Below are positions 1 through 11,654 of a stretch of 64,000 bases of DNA, piece by piece (within the stretch, counting starts at the first letter, position 1; each line of letters begins with the position of its first letter). Source of the stretch: Tolypocladium sp. Sup5 PDA-1 (taxonomy: Eukaryota; Ascomycota; Sordariomycetes; Hypocreales; Ophiocordycipitaceae). The notes below the pieces were generated by a model, which was not told the origin of the DNA, searched no databases, and worked only from the letters and a program-made list of their open reading frames with translations. The stretch spans positions 62,001 through 126,000 of the forward strand of contig JPHH03000052.1 of assembly GCA_000750105.3 (NCBI GenBank), written 5' to 3'. The position numbers were made by a program, and so were the translations under genes.

Positions 1-720
1 CCCACATGCAGTCGCCCACACATCGGTTTCGAGCCAGTGCTCCTCCGATGCTACACTCACCGCGTACGGCATGTGGCAGAGGGAAAAAAGCTGCATTTTT
101 TGGCGTGGGTGCCTAGGTATCTAAGAGAGGAAAACAAAAAGAGTGCTGCATAGTTCCCCAAAACGTCTCGCCTCGAAGGGCACTGAATCCCAAAACACCT
201 ATGTTCAAATCAAAAAATACGCCCCGACAGACACGGACAGGTCCTGTTTTTCTGCTGCTGACTCCTGGCAGTAGCATGGCCCTTCTTTTTTGCCCAGTTC
301 TCCTTCTCTCTCTTTCTCTCTTTCTCCCGCAAGATTAGAAACGCACTCAATGGCGCAGAGGGGACACTCCCGGTTCAGGGAACGGCTTCCGTCGCTGAAA
401 CATGCATGCCCCAAACAGACTTTTCGAGAAGAGAAGCTCTTCCTGCCGGTGTGGCGGCATTGCGGCCTCCTTTCCCCTTTCTATCCATCGAACAATCTAT
501 CGTCGTGCTTCGCAATCTGCAGTAAGCCTCTCCCCTGGCCTCGTCACTATACGAACGCTGGTTAGCCACGATCCGATCCTCGTGCCCAAGGCATGCCGCA
601 AGCACCCCCTCCATCCATCCGTCCATCCATCCATCCATCCCTCCCTCCCTCCCTCCCTCCCTCCCTCCCTCTCTTGCTGGCTGGCCCCCCCTCCTTCTCT
701 TGTCCTGGCGGGGGCTGCTT
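1..720. other. left-edge region with no confident independent gene
   Basis: I see no conserved protein here. The stretch carries a pyrimidine-rich tract near 300-330 and the tetranucleotide microsatellite at 609-674. Part of it (481-516) may be a tiny last exon of the gene at 721-1059; the rest would be its intron and 3' flank. Confidence 0.4.
609..674. repeat. (CCAT)n / (CCCT)n compound microsatellite
   Basis: About 65 bp of CCAT/CCGT units passing directly into CCCT units. If the 721-1059 gene is spliced, the repeat lies inside its intron. Open frames across it are repeat artefacts. Confidence 0.9.
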
Positions 721-1059
721 TCATACCTGGCCAAGCGATTGTAGTCTGTGATCGTGTTCCTCGCGCATACGGTAGATTTGGCCCAGCACGTCCTGCATCT
801 CACCACACGTCCGCTCGATGGTGGCACTGCGGTTCCCCTCGCGCTGCCAGCGCTGCACGTCCCGGTACATCTTGTCGTACCGGCGCTGCTTCTTCTCCGT
901 GTCGTGGCAGAGCTTACACACATCCGACTCGACCCTCGTCTCATACACGAGCTTCAGGCCGCACGTCTCGCCCATCCGGTACTCCTTGTTGCACTGCTGG
1001 CGGAAATGGCCCCAGCGCCAGTAGCCACAGCTCCAGCGTGTCTGGTCGAAGTAGCACAT
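721..1059 (-). CDS. small conserved fungal hypothetical protein, Cys/Trp-rich N-terminus
   Basis: The frame encodes about 112 residues starting MCYFDQTRWSCGYWRWGHFR, with further Cys at CNKEY, CGLKL and VCKLCHD. A basic, probably helical stretch follows (KKQRRYDKMYRDVQRWQREG) and then MREEHD. It resembles a family of short fungal proteins of unknown function; that is recognition, not a search. The Cys spacing could suggest metal binding, but no named domain is claimed. The plain frame stops right after GQV, exactly at a CAG|GTATGA donor-like site. A spliced version could end exon 1 at 727, remove 726-517 (CTAAC branch, CTGCAG acceptor) and finish with an 11-codon exon at 516-481. No neighbour suggests a role. 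Confidence 0.65.
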   Translation of the reverse strand: MCYFDQTRWSCGYWRWGHFRQQCNKEYRMGETCGLKLVYETRVESDVCKLCHDTEKKQRRYDKMYRDVQRWQREGNRSATIERTCGEMQDVLGQIYRMREEHDHRLQSLGQV

Positions 1060-3315
1060 GGTCGTTTCGAGCGTCGGCCGGCGGCAGGGAGCGGGCCGAG
1101 GAAGAGAGGGGAGAAGCTGCAGAGCGGCCTAGAAAGAATGTCAGCCACTGGAGCTTGCCAACAATGGAGACCCCATCAGGGCCATCTGCCAGCTGCCGGG
1201 GGGGTCTCTGGCCTCCCGTCTCTCTCTCCCCACGGCTCAGGGAGGCACAGCGGACTTTACTGGGGACTCTACTCACAACTGACGGCACTGACGGCGGGTT
1301 TCGAAACACCACTTCCCACCAGGGCAGCAGGCTGGGGGTGCTTATTAGCGTCCGGGTCGTGGCTGGCAAACGACGCAGGACAAGGACCCGACGCAATGCC
1401 CCTTTTTCGATCTGGCCGTTCTGCCGGTTCTTGAGGCCTCGATCACGGACGGTATAAGCGGGCTCTCTTTCCCGTAATGTCCCTTGTTGCGGATATTGCT
1501 TGGTGGGTTTCCCAACTCCATCATGGCTATCCGTGCTGGGGATACACAAGCTAACTTATACTTGTCCGACCACAGCCCATTCTCCGTTCGACGCTCGCTC
1601 TATGTTCCTTCCCATGCCACGCTCTACAACCTATCCGCAGTGGGACTGCCCGGGACCAACGAACACTTTGCCTCACACGGGCCAACAACGTCGTCATTAT
1701 CGTGTTGCTTCCTGCGGGATAAAAGAGGCTTTGATACGTGGATTGGGTATCCGTACCTCCTGCCCCATACTTTTCTCCCATCGTCATGCACCGCACACAC
1801 GCCCCCTGGGCTGGGACCGGCGACACCCCCCCCTGCGGTGCGGCAAGCGGCGTAAACACGTTCCTGGCCGGGAGGGACGCGGACGGGGGACAAGGACAAG
1901 GACGAGGAGGAAGAGGAGGAGGGGGGCCGACCGTGGGCGAGCAATGACAGCGGCAGGCCCTGTCTTGGGCGAGCAAGTCCCTGCAGCATCGCCTGGAAAA
2001 GCAGGCCCAGAACATGTGTCCTGCCTGGTCCATACTTTTGGCCAGGCCACTCGTCCCATCCCGACCCATATGGGCGAGAGTGGGCTGGGCCTGGTCCGGC
2101 AGAGCCCGCTGGCTGCTTGCCACGTTGATGGCGCTTCAAAGGATACCCCAGCAGCAGGCAAGACGAAACCCCCACTGAAGCGCGACAGAGAGACGTCGAC
2201 GACACTAGGGGATGCTCAGACTACAGGGAACCAAGCAGGATCAGACTCAATGGCCAATGGCGGCCCAATCGTCCGGCAGCTATAGCTGCCAGAGAGCTAG
2301 CTCGCCGCGGCCGATTTGCTGTAGAAAGGCTACTTGATGATTGGGCATTGACCCTAAGGCTCGCCTGTTTGGCCCCTTTGGACTGATTTGGCACAGCACA
2401 CACGCACGCACACACACACTCACGACACCCACAGGCTCTTGCATGCACGATGCCTGCTCCACCAACAGTCATGTTACTGCCAGGGATGCCCTGTGTGCTT
2501 CCCGCTGCGGGCCTCCTCTGCCCGGGGGCCTGCCTTTTGCTTCTCCTCGTTCCGCCAGGAGGGAGGTGTAAAAAGGGTGGTGTCCAGATCTGCGGCCGTG
2601 TGGGGCGCCATGGTTCGTCCCGAGGACGGACAAGTGTCAGAAGCCAAGGTCATCCCGACCGCTCAGGCGTCTTCCTTGGACGTTTCGATTTCGGTGTATA
2701 CCGGGGCTGCGGTTCGTTTAAGGCTGCCCCTGGCGCGAAGACGCCTTGATGGGCGCCCAGTGGAGCGACTCCATACCGTTGAAGACACGGGCCCCTCCAT
2801 GTCCCTGGGCGGCATCACGACTCTGTCTGCGTCTTGATCTTATCTCGGATCGCCGTGACGGAACGGCATTCACGTGTTGGGCCTTTGCTGGTAGGAAGTC
2901 TCACAGTGTCGTCTGTGATGCCCCTCAGACCACATGTGATCCGCTAACACCGGCTCTCCGGTTCTACAGTCGTGCCACCGTCTCCAAACTCCAGCCCAAC
3001 TGTCACCGATCTATATTACCCAGATTAACGGCAACGGCGCCTCCCTCGGACATGAACACGGCTCATAGACACTGCCATGGCAGCAGCAGCATGTATCGAG
3101 ACTTGGGCATCGCACCCTGCAGATGGAGCAGCAGCCAGCAATGGTCACAACATATGCCAGTTCTGCGGCCGCGGCTCTTCCGCTTGGCCAAGCCGCCGTG
3201 CTGCCCAATTGATGGCTCCCTCGAGCCACTTTTCACTGCTCAAATGCATGAGTGTGTCTTGCTAGAGGCCCAGGCATGGTGGACAGCGACGCCGAGTTGG
3301 GTTACCCGCGGAAAA

Positions 3316-3336
3316 GGGGGGGGGGGGGGGGGGGGG
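3316..3336. repeat. poly-G run (21 G)
   Basis: An uninterrupted run of 21 G on the + strand in gene-free DNA. Such runs are unstable and hard to sequence, so its exact length is doubtful. Confidence 0.9.
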
Positions 3337-4671
3337 CATCAGTCTACGTGAGACTTGTATCGCCGGCAAGCAGACTGACGGGGAAGGGGGGCACGATGCC
3401 AGGATAAACGACGACGCATGTTTCCCCGTGCATACCGCTCGCCTCACATGAATGACTAGATCGTCTTCCAGTGGAGAATTTCGCGTTCCCCGGCGCTCAC
3501 CATTGGCCTGCGCGTGCACACATCGGCCCCGGTGGGCTCTTTGCTCCCTCTGCGCTTCTGCCCCGGGTATATCGCCGGCAAACAGGGAGGAGGGGTGTGC
3601 TTGGGGTAGGCGTAAGGCTTTGACAACGTGGCAGGCTTCGTCTGGGCCCGGAACGAGGTGGCCCAGGAACTGCGTTACGTCCGGTTTGGCACGCTGCAGG
3701 ATCCGGCTTCCAAGAAAGACAGACGAGCGGTACTCCTCCACTGGGCCGCCACCCCGGCAGGCCTCACTCATACATCCCCCTTTCATATACCATCTTGCTG
3801 CCTATGTCTCTGCTGTTGTCTCGTCCTCTCGCCTACACACCCCTGAGGGACGGACCTGGACCTGCTCAGTAGCATGAATGCAGTTTGCTGCCGCAGGCAG
3901 ACAGTGCCGCAGGCAGACAGACCTGCGATGGCAAACAAACAAACCGGCACGCGGGGGGGGGATCAAAAGCAGCCACCGTCACACCGTTGGAACGACGACC
4001 CAGGAGGGCCTGCCAAGGGAGCAGTGGTAGGGCAGGGCCTGAGGCGTCGACGCATGGCTGGAGGCTCCTTGACTGGTCATGGGGGCGTTCGGCATGGTCG
4101 ACACTGCTTCCGGGTCCGCGAGGCTTCGACACTGTGGGCTGTTACTGACAACCTAACCTAAGCCTGGAGGACGCCATATGCGGATGTGAAAAGGGTCGGC
4201 GATCTCGCCAGTTCATCGGCCCCCGCGCGTTTCGGATGGCATGGGCCTGTTGTTAAGGCCATATCACTGGGGCTATTTTGGTTGCCTCTGCGACCTATTC
4301 TTTGGCCTCAACTCGATCGCCGAGAACCAGATCAGCCAAGCCACCTTGATGCGAAGACATTGCCGTTACTGCAAATACAGGTATGCCGTGGGCACTCCCG
4401 CAGCGCTGGAGGAGAGGCGCTGGCTAACTGACGCAGCCTCAACTGCAGGTGCGGACCGTGACGAGCGGCCGAGATGGCCGTCAAAGCAGCCCAGATGGCA
4501 GTAAAGGGACATGCAGCAGCAGAAGCAGCGGCAGCGGCAGCGGCAGCGCAGCAACAGTGGCAGCACGGGAGCGACAAGGACTGGTGCAGGGGCCAGGAGG
4601 CAGAAGCAAACCGGCAGCATCGCACATCGAAGTCGCAGGTATACCACCTACACACAAATGCACATGCAAGG

Positions 4672-4672
4672 A

Positions 4673-4704
<32 letters not shown>

Positions 4705-4722
4705 CACACGCACGTACGTACG
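4672..4722. repeat. (ACGC)n/(ACAC)n microsatellite
   Basis: About 50 bp of ACGC units with ACAC and ACGT variants. It creates Arg-Thr-His frames on one strand and Cys-Val-Arg-Ala frames on the other, neither of which is a real protein. Confidence 0.85.
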
Positions 4723-5258
4723 CACTGGCTCGGCCGGTCACTCGCTGACTTCTCGTATGCGCGCACCTCTGCTCCCTCGGGGAGCGAATCTCACCGCGAG
4801 GTGACGAGCCCAGCGAGCCCAGCCGAGCCCAGTGCTGCGTTGCGACGGCCTTGCCCGATGAGTTGGCCTTCTGCTTTGGGAATGGCATGCGTCCTCGCGA
4901 CCGTTTCGAGGCCGCGGCGATGACTGGCCTCGCTCTTCGAGCAGGGGAAGAAGGCGCAGAGGAGGCTTCCGGTTGCATTGGGCCATGGTTGGGCTTGCTC
5001 GACTCCCTGGGAGTGGACGTGGACTTGGACGTGGACCTTGACTCGATCTGTCAATGGTGCCGGGACCGCCGTTTGTTGACAAGAGGGGGCAAGATTCGCC
5101 GGGGACAGGGTGAGGTGGCGAGGCCGTCGAGATGGTCCCCAGCTGGGCGAGTAGACGAAAGACTGGAAACGGGTGGCCGCCGCGGCGGCCTGCTCCGGCG
5201 TTTGTTGCTACAGGCGTGTTGTGATATCGTCGCGCCAGGACCCGGAGGCGAGCCTGAG

Positions 5259-5288
<30 letters not shown>
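5259..5288. repeat. poly-C run (30 C)
   Basis: An uninterrupted run of 30 C on the + strand, the longest homopolymer seen in the window. It lies in the gene-poor stretch and could be a sequencing or assembly weak point. Confidence 0.9.
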
Positions 5289-5290
<2 letters not shown>

Positions 5291-8200
5291 GCCCTCGCAA
5301 CGGGCCGTTCGCGTACAGTACGAGGACTGGCCCCCAGCGGGCCGTCCCGTTTTGGAGCAGCAAGCCGGGCAAGGGAGGGATCAACGGGACGTCAGTGCCC
5401 GCGGTGCTGCCTTGGGACAGGCCACGGCCTGTGGGAACTAACAACAACGGCGTCGATCGCTGCTCCTGACATCATTGAGGGAGCCGAGCGCCTCCGCGGG
5501 GCTTTACAGCGTTTTTCACGTTTCCTTCAGCGGCAACTCGAAACGTTTCGAGGAGGAGGATGGCGAGCTAGCCTTTAGGGGCGGCGGATGCAATCAATCG
5601 GGGGCATCCCGGGCTCCCGGCCAACCCCCGACGGCGCCACATCGAACTGTGGCTGACATGTTCCCTGATACGTAAGTCGAAGCCAACGTCTCTCGGACAC
5701 TGAGACACACGGACTCGGGCGAAGCAGGTTCGGGGGCGGTGTGGGATTCATGCGTGCGTCCGATTTTGAGCCTCAAGACTCGCTGGAATTTACGACCAAC
5801 AGTACCGAACCGGTTTCCTGGGCTTTCGCGAATCAGGAGGCGAGAAAATGCCGTGCGCCCGACGCGACTGGGAACCAGGGCAGTCGGGACAACCAAGGAG
5901 TCGGAACGAAAACGAAGCCAATGAGACGCCGGAGCTCCCGCCGCGGCAGTTGAGCGGCGGGAGGGCGAACGGACGAACCCACCTCGCCGCAACTCCTGTT
6001 GCTCTGGGCCATTGAGGCTGATGGAGCGCTGATTCGGCGGCTGTGCGGTCTGGTCTGGTGCCAGCTTTCGTACGGGCTATGTTATGTTTAGGCAGGCTGA
6101 CACCGAGCTGCAGCCGAGGTAATACAGCGTTTGGCATTTGGGCCATGTCCATGTCCATGCTCCATGCTGTGCTCGACGAAGGGCAATGAGCAGAGGAGCA
6201 GCCCCCATCCCGTCCTGACGACGCGAGACAAGGCGGCGGCGCAGGTTTGACTTGCATGGATTTGCGGGGGAAGAGGACGGGCTGCCAACATGAAAGCTGC
6301 GAACCAGGGGTAAACCGCCTGCTGTCTGCGTTTCTGTTGTCGCCGCATGCGAGGCCGTTGGCGCGATTGATTGGTCGGGCTGAAGTTGCGGCGGCAGATG
6401 CGCGGCTACGATGATTCGAGGGGGCTTGCCAGGGAGGGGGCGTGTGCGTATTGAAGACTTGGGCAACTCGGCGACAACAAACGATGGATTCGAGGATGCC
6501 GGCAAAAGAGAAGGGGGAAAAGGCAAAAACGAAGAATCACATCCCGCGCAATCGAGGGGAGGGGAGACGTGGCGGTGCCGGGCAGGGCGAGGTCGTGGTG
6601 TCGGTGAGGTTTGCTTGAGGAACACGACAAAACGAGGCCGATGCGGGAGACGGAGATGACGGTTGACAATCACGCCGGGGTGATTGTTCAGACCAGACTG
6701 CCCCTGTCTCAACATGTTCCATACATGTCGTTTGGCAAGGCACGCTCCGTTTGCTACGACGCTGCACTCGACGAGGCGGTGGGCTCCAGCTCTGCGTTGT
6801 CAACACAGCAGCAGCAGCGGGAGCATCAGGGGCGAGGCTGAAGCGCAACAAGAGCCCGACGAGTTGCCGGGATGGCAATAGCAATGCCGATTGCAGCCCA
6901 ATGGCCCGCAGGGAACGGAACATTGCCGGTAGGGATGCTGGCGGAGACCGGTCAGACGGGGCCAGACGAGGAGGACGGCACGTGTGCGTGGCGGCGCCGT
7001 GCGTTTTGCATCGTCGCGTACGGCATGGTGCGACGGTCGATGGGGGAGGCTGAGAGCAGCAGACGGGCAAGAAAGAAAAAAAGAAAAAAGGAGGAGTGCA
7101 GAGCAAACGATGGACAGAGGGGATGTGGGGATGGTCGCAGCGTGGGCTCGGGCAACGAACGGGTCGCTCGGGGGGTCGCATGGATGGTGCAGTTTTTTGT
7201 GTTTGCCTCTGAGAGGGTGGAGGGAGGGAGGGACACGTCATTATGGAGAGGCGAGCCGGCAATGGCAGACAGGCGAGCGGAGGGTCGATCGGGGGACTGT
7301 TGGGGGAGTCGTTGGTATCGTGGAGGGATGTGCTGGTGGTGGTTCCGTCACGAGCGGTACTCCGTGTAAGTCGGCGTGGGGGGGACGACAGACCAACAAC
7401 AAAGACAAGTCGCAAGCAACTTGGACATGGGAGAGGAACACTTCCATGGGACAGGTGAGCGAGTAGCATGGCGATTATTGGGAGAACAGACCGTTTTGCC
7501 GGCGAGTGACTACGCTCCACGGCCCCCAACCAGCAACCGGGGGAGGCCATGCCGACATGTCAACCGCAACTGCTGTTCAATTTCACACACACACGCAGTA
7601 CGCCATATGATAAAACGTGGTTATAGAACTGTTGTTGCCTTTGCTTTGCTTTTTCCTGGCGTCTTCCAGGCTGCAGTCTCCCGTCGTTGTGGCCATTTCC
7701 GGCAGCGGTGGTGGTGGTGGTGGCAATTACACGGCGGCCACATTCGCGCAGCCGCCGCCATTGACAGGTTTTGTCTCGGAGCGGCGGGACCCCTGTAGGA
7801 CGCGTGTAAGTCGACAAAGTTGGCTCTCTCGTTGGCCCTATGACTACTAGTTTTTCATGGGATTACAAGTTTGAATATCGGCGTGGATATATTGTAGGTC
7901 GTGACGCGCGTATATAAAGAGCACCGTCGGAGTTGAAAAGGGCGAGGTGCAGTTCGCGAGCTCCAGGCACCCCCTGAATGAACCCCCCACGACCCCTGGA
8001 AGCAGCGCAGGTGACGCCTCAGGCCCACCAGCAGCAGGCCGCCGCTCCACCCGCCCGCCCGTGACACGCCACACTCGGTGACGCACCTCATCGACTTGTT
8101 TGACCTCACCTCACTCACCTCACCTCACCTCACCTCTCCATCGACATCAGCGCACGGCAACAGCTTCACCTCGCCAACTACCTGGGCCATACGATCCGAT

Positions 8201-8821
8201 ACCCCTTACCGTCGCTCTTCTGTGGCAACGCACGCGAGGGCGGCCACAGCAGCGGCCCGAACCACTACAACAAGGGGGGTCGGACGCGGCGGCCATCTAT
8301 CGCGACCTGCCGTCTCCTCTTTCCGGCCTCCAAGACAGGCCAACGGTGCGCTCGGCGCGAAATTCCCTGGCGTGCCTGCTCTGGCGCTCGGGCCCGAGTG
8401 CGCAGCGTTTTCCGTCGACGGCAAGCCGGCGGCGGCGATGATGCTGGACGGGGATGTGGTGATGTGACGACATCTGCCCCGGCTGCATCCCATCGACATC
8501 ACATCCCAACGCTAGCACCCAGCCAGCACCCCGAGGCGCCGCGCAGACGCCTCGCCTTGCCTTGCCTGTCCTGCCGAGGTAACTCTCCACGACGGCATTG
8601 CGCAGCCTCGTCTATGCCGCCGCGGTGGAGGGCCAGTCCACACTTACACGCACGCCTGCTGGGCCGAACATCGTCGTCCTCCTCCACACCACCACCACCA
8701 CCACCACAACGACAGCAGCAGCAACAAGGCAATTCCCGGCCTCCCCACGGTGCCCTGCCCAAGCCCCGGCTGGCTTCGGTTAGGCATCTTCCGTGGCTCC
8801 TCTCGGTACGGACTGCCTGCC

Positions 8822-9778
8822 ATGGATAAGGATCCAGCAGCAGCACCGGCCCCGTGCGATGGCCAGCTCATCGTACATGCGAACGCTCCAGCCTCGTCGG
8901 ACCCGGGGCTTGCCAGCGTGGTTCCGGCTGATGAGCTGGCGGGGCGGTCAACGTCGATCGGTGCCCAACCGCTTGGTCCGGATACGGACGGCCTGGCGAG
9001 CCGCGGTCGTGAGTGTGACGGTCAAGATGGAGCTGGAGCATGGACCAACAACAACAGCCTTGTTGTCTGGACTGGTTCGAGGGCCCGCGAGCCTTCTCTC
9101 GAGCAGCTGCCCATCGAGGTTCTGCTCCACGTCCTGGGCTTTCTCGACGTCAACGATCTGCTGTCCACCTCCAGGGTAAGCCGTCCGTTCACCCATGCTC
9201 GGTGTCTTGAGATGCCTCCATGAGCTGGCATCGAGGAACCAGACATTGCGGCAGCTAACACCGCCCAGACCAGCCACCTCTTCCGCAGCCTCTCCCTCGC
9301 CCCCATCATCCACCACTACCGCCTCCGCCGCACGCGCTACACCCTCCCCCCATTGCTCGCCTCCCCGACGCGCCCCTCGCTCGCCGACCTCATGGCGCGC
9401 TCCATCTTCCTCACCCACACGTCCGTCGTCTCGCGTCGCCTCGCCCGCTCCCTCGTCTCCATCCGCCTCTCGCGCCGCCTCGCCGCCCGCCCCTCGGCCG
9501 AGGCCCTCGTCGAGCGCGCCGTCCTGCCCGTCGAGTGCGTCCCCGGCATGGCCCCTGTGCACGTCGCGCCCGCCATCGTCGCCCGCCGCAGGGCCGTCGA
9601 GAAGGAGCGCGTCAAGGATGGCCTGCGTCGCTGGGTCGCCGCCAAGTGGAGGTGCGAGGTGCGCGAGCGCGAGGAGCACGTCAGGCAGTTTGAGGAGAGC
9701 CGTGGTGTTGGGCGCGTCTGGCGGCTGACGAGGTTCTGGGAGCGAGTCAGCAAGGGGGAGGATCTGGTTGCTAGTTAG
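8822..9778 (+). CDS. F-box protein with RPEL-like motifs
   Basis: Two exons, 8822-9175 and 9269-9778, give 287 residues. The 93-bp intron has donor GTAAGC, a GCTAAC branch site and a CCCAG acceptor. Residues about 92-130 form an F-box (LEQLPIEVLLHVLGFLDVND, continuing across the splice), so the protein should recruit clients to Skp1 in an SCF ubiquitin ligase. Residues about 181-206 (IRLSRRLAARPSAEALVERA) match the RPEL pattern of actin-binding motifs, and residues about 149-168 (TRPSLADLMARSIFL) look like a second half-repeat. The C-terminus is basic and helical. An ATG 24 codons upstream (8750) is in frame; I prefer 8822, where the peptide begins MDKDPAAAP, without firm proof. Confidence 0.8.
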
Positions 9779-10114
9779 GCGGGTTGCCCGTCGAATGTGT
9801 AAGAGTACAGTCTGCTCCAGGGCAGGCCCGGGACGGGTATGACGACGGTATAACGAGACACGACTTTCTGGTGCTCCTGGGTTTGGGCGGCGCTTTTGTT
9901 CTGCTCTCAAGATGTTGGGTAACTGTCTTTCGGTTTCATCAGATAGCATGTTGCGTTGCTCCTGTTCGTACTGGAGCGTGGTAGACTCAGCGCGATATGT
10001 GCAAGCGGTACTGTGGCGTTCATGGCATAAGCTGATTGATATCCAATGTACAGTATTTATACACATTTGTTCTGTCCACGCTATTAACAAGAGCAATCCG
10101 TGCCCCCCTTCGGC
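9779..10114. other. convergent 3' flank of the F-box and ZNF830-like genes
   Basis: AT-richer 336-bp spacer between two genes that end towards each other. No coding signal is seen; it probably holds both 3' UTRs and polyadenylation sites. Confidence 0.5.
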
Positions 10115-11179
10115 CTACGACGTGCGGAACCGGAATCCATCCCAGTCGTCCTCGTCGTCATCCTCATCATCGTCATCCTCGGCATCCCCGTCCGCAACGG
10201 CCGATTCCTTGACATTCTCCTTGCCCAGCCCCTGAGGCGGCTTCTCCAGCGACTCCTGCCCCTGGCTCTCGCCGCGTTTCCGCAGCGCCTCCCGCTTCTC
10301 CTTCAGCCGCTTGACCCGCTCCTCGAGCCCCTGCATCTCCTCGAACTCGTCCTCCATGGCGCGCGTCGCCTCCTCGCGCTCGTCCTCAATGTCCACGTCC
10401 GCCTGCGGCTTGCGGCTCCCCTCGGTTTGCGCCTCAACGGCGGCGGCGGACTCCTCGGCGGTCATGGCGGGCGCGGAGATGACGGCGTCTTGGTCGTAGG
10501 GGGCGGATATGGCGGCGATGTCGGCCTGGAAGGCCTCCCACTCGGCTTCGTCTACCTGCGCGGCCGTGGAGCTCGGCCGGTCGGCTGTGGCGAGGTTGCT
10601 GGCCTGGCGGGAGGGGAGGGACGTGGTTGGGCCGGCGGCTTGCGAGGGCGCGGAGGAGGCGCCGCCGGGTGTTGAGGAGGAGGAGGTGTCGCGGCGGGCG
10701 GGCGTTGCTGGTCGGGAGGGTATTTGCAGCTCGACGCCTTGTGACGGCGTGGTCGACGTCCTCCGCACGAGAGCGGGAGGCGTTAGTGTGGCCTCTTTGC
10801 TGCTCGTCTGCTCCGTTGCACCCTCCTTGCCCGCCTCTTTGTCAGATCCGTTGGTGCCGCCAACCTCTGTTATGTCCCCCCTGCTGCGTTTCCTCCGCAC
10901 GGCGTCCTCCATTTCCGCGTCCTCGCCGTCAGCGTCCAGTTTCCGCTTCTGCTTGGTGCCTGCAGCGTCGCTGCGAGCCTGCCCATTGGCCTTGTCTGCG
11001 CTCTGCAGCCTCCGCCTGTGGTTCTCGCTCTGGACGTGGCTGTCCCAGAGGGTCTCGGCCCTGATCTGCTCGTGGCACAGGGTGCAGAGTAGCTTGCCCG
11101 CCTCGGTGTAGACGGCGCTGGGGTGCTCGATGCGTCGGGCTGCCCGCTGCTGGCGTAGGAGCGAGCGCACGTCCGCCAT
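10115..11179 (-). CDS. ZNF830 (CCDC16)-like zinc finger/coiled-coil splicing factor
   Basis: A single exon of 354 residues from the ATG at 11179. The frame stays open 39 codons further upstream, but the conserved part begins at MADVRSLLRQQRAARR. A C2H2-type finger of U1/matrin style lies at residues 32-54 (C32, C35, H48, H54). The middle is low-complexity Ser/Thr/Pro. The C-terminal third carries an acidic stretch with EWEAFQADIAAI, then a charged coiled coil (MEDEFEEMQGLEERVKRLKE), and the protein ends in an acidic D/E run followed by DDWDGFRFR. This order fits ZNF830, a nuclear protein that in animals associates with the spliceosomal XAB2/Aquarius complex. Its start lies 475 bp from the divergent MED7 gene. 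Confidence 0.8.
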   Translation of the reverse strand: MADVRSLLRQQRAARRIEHPSAVYTEAGKLLCTLCHEQIRAETLWDSHVQSENHRRRLQSADKANGQARSDAAGTKQKRKLDADGEDAEMEDAVRRKRSRGDITEVGGTNGSDKEAGKEGATEQTSSKEATLTPPALVRRTSTTPSQGVELQIPSRPATPARRDTSSSSTPGGASSAPSQAAGPTTSLPSRQASNLATADRPSSTAAQVDEAEWEAFQADIAAISAPYDQDAVISAPAMTAEESAAAVEAQTEGSRKPQADVDIEDEREEATRAMEDEFEEMQGLEERVKRLKEKREALRKRGESQGQESLEKPPQGLGKENVKESAVADGDAEDDDDEDDDEDDWDGFRFRTS

Positions 11180-11654
11180 GGTTCGTGACGAGGGCTCGAG
11201 GTTAGGAGTGATGGGGGGCGGATGTCGAGGCGGACGGAGGGGTGGCCAGAAAGCTCGGGATGGGCGGTCGTCCGAGGAGCGCTGCAGCTGGGTCACAGCC
11301 TCAATCCACCATTTGGAGTAGCGCCAGGCTTGAAACTATGTTACAAGAAGGCTGGGAAGAAGGTGGGTGCTAAGGTTGAGGTTGTGAAGCTTCAAGAGAG
11401 CTGAACTGCTTTGATGGTGCAAGGCCGGGAATTAGCCGGCGCACCGAGCAGTGACTTCATCCTGCCGGGGTCCATGCACGCACCTTGACCTCGAGCTCGC
11501 ATCATCACCTCAACGCCCACTCCTGCCAGCGAGAGGCACAACGGGACCCTGTCGCCGGTGCTACTTCCCTTGCTCCTCTATACAAGGCGAATCTTCTTGC
11601 GCGCGCGCCAATTCCTCGTCCATGAGCTAAACCACCCCGCGAGCGAGGCTCATC
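11180..11654. other. divergent promoter region between ZNF830-like gene and MED7
   Basis: A 475-bp spacer between two start codons facing away from each other. No conserved coding signal is seen; it is presumably a bidirectional promoter for two nuclear housekeeping genes. Confidence 0.5.

Larger units (their letters stand above)
1060..8821. other. about 7.8 kb region without a convincing gene
   Basis: Long frames exist on both strands, but all are rich in Pro/Ser/Arg/Thr, follow simple repeats and show no domain or conserved motif. The region holds CA/ACGC tracts (about 2394-2420 and 4672-4722), a G21 run, a C30 run, a GCAGCG tract (about 4511-4560) and CACCT and CAC repeats near 8104-8140 and 8688-8710. 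The last 700 bp may be promoter and 5' UTR of the F-box gene. A long non-coding RNA or long UTR cannot be excluded. Confidence 0.5.

Noticed and set aside
402..1457. Plus-strand 351-codon frame across the microsatellite
   Set aside because: It consists largely of repeat-derived His/Pro/Ser and Arg-rich text and is antisense to the better supported gene at 721-1059.
4672..4722. Regularly spaced ACGC units considered as a CRISPR-like array
   Set aside because: Units are 4 bp with no spacers; it is a simple microsatellite in a eukaryotic genome.
6537..7550. Minus-strand 337-codon frame
   Set aside because: Pro/Ser/Arg-rich composition throughout, no conserved motif, and overlaps equally long frames on the other strand; typical of GC-rich non-coding DNA.
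8948..10096. Minus-strand 382-codon frame over the F-box gene
   Set aside because: Ala/Glu/Gly/Arg-rich antisense shadow; the plus strand has an F-box and a good intron.
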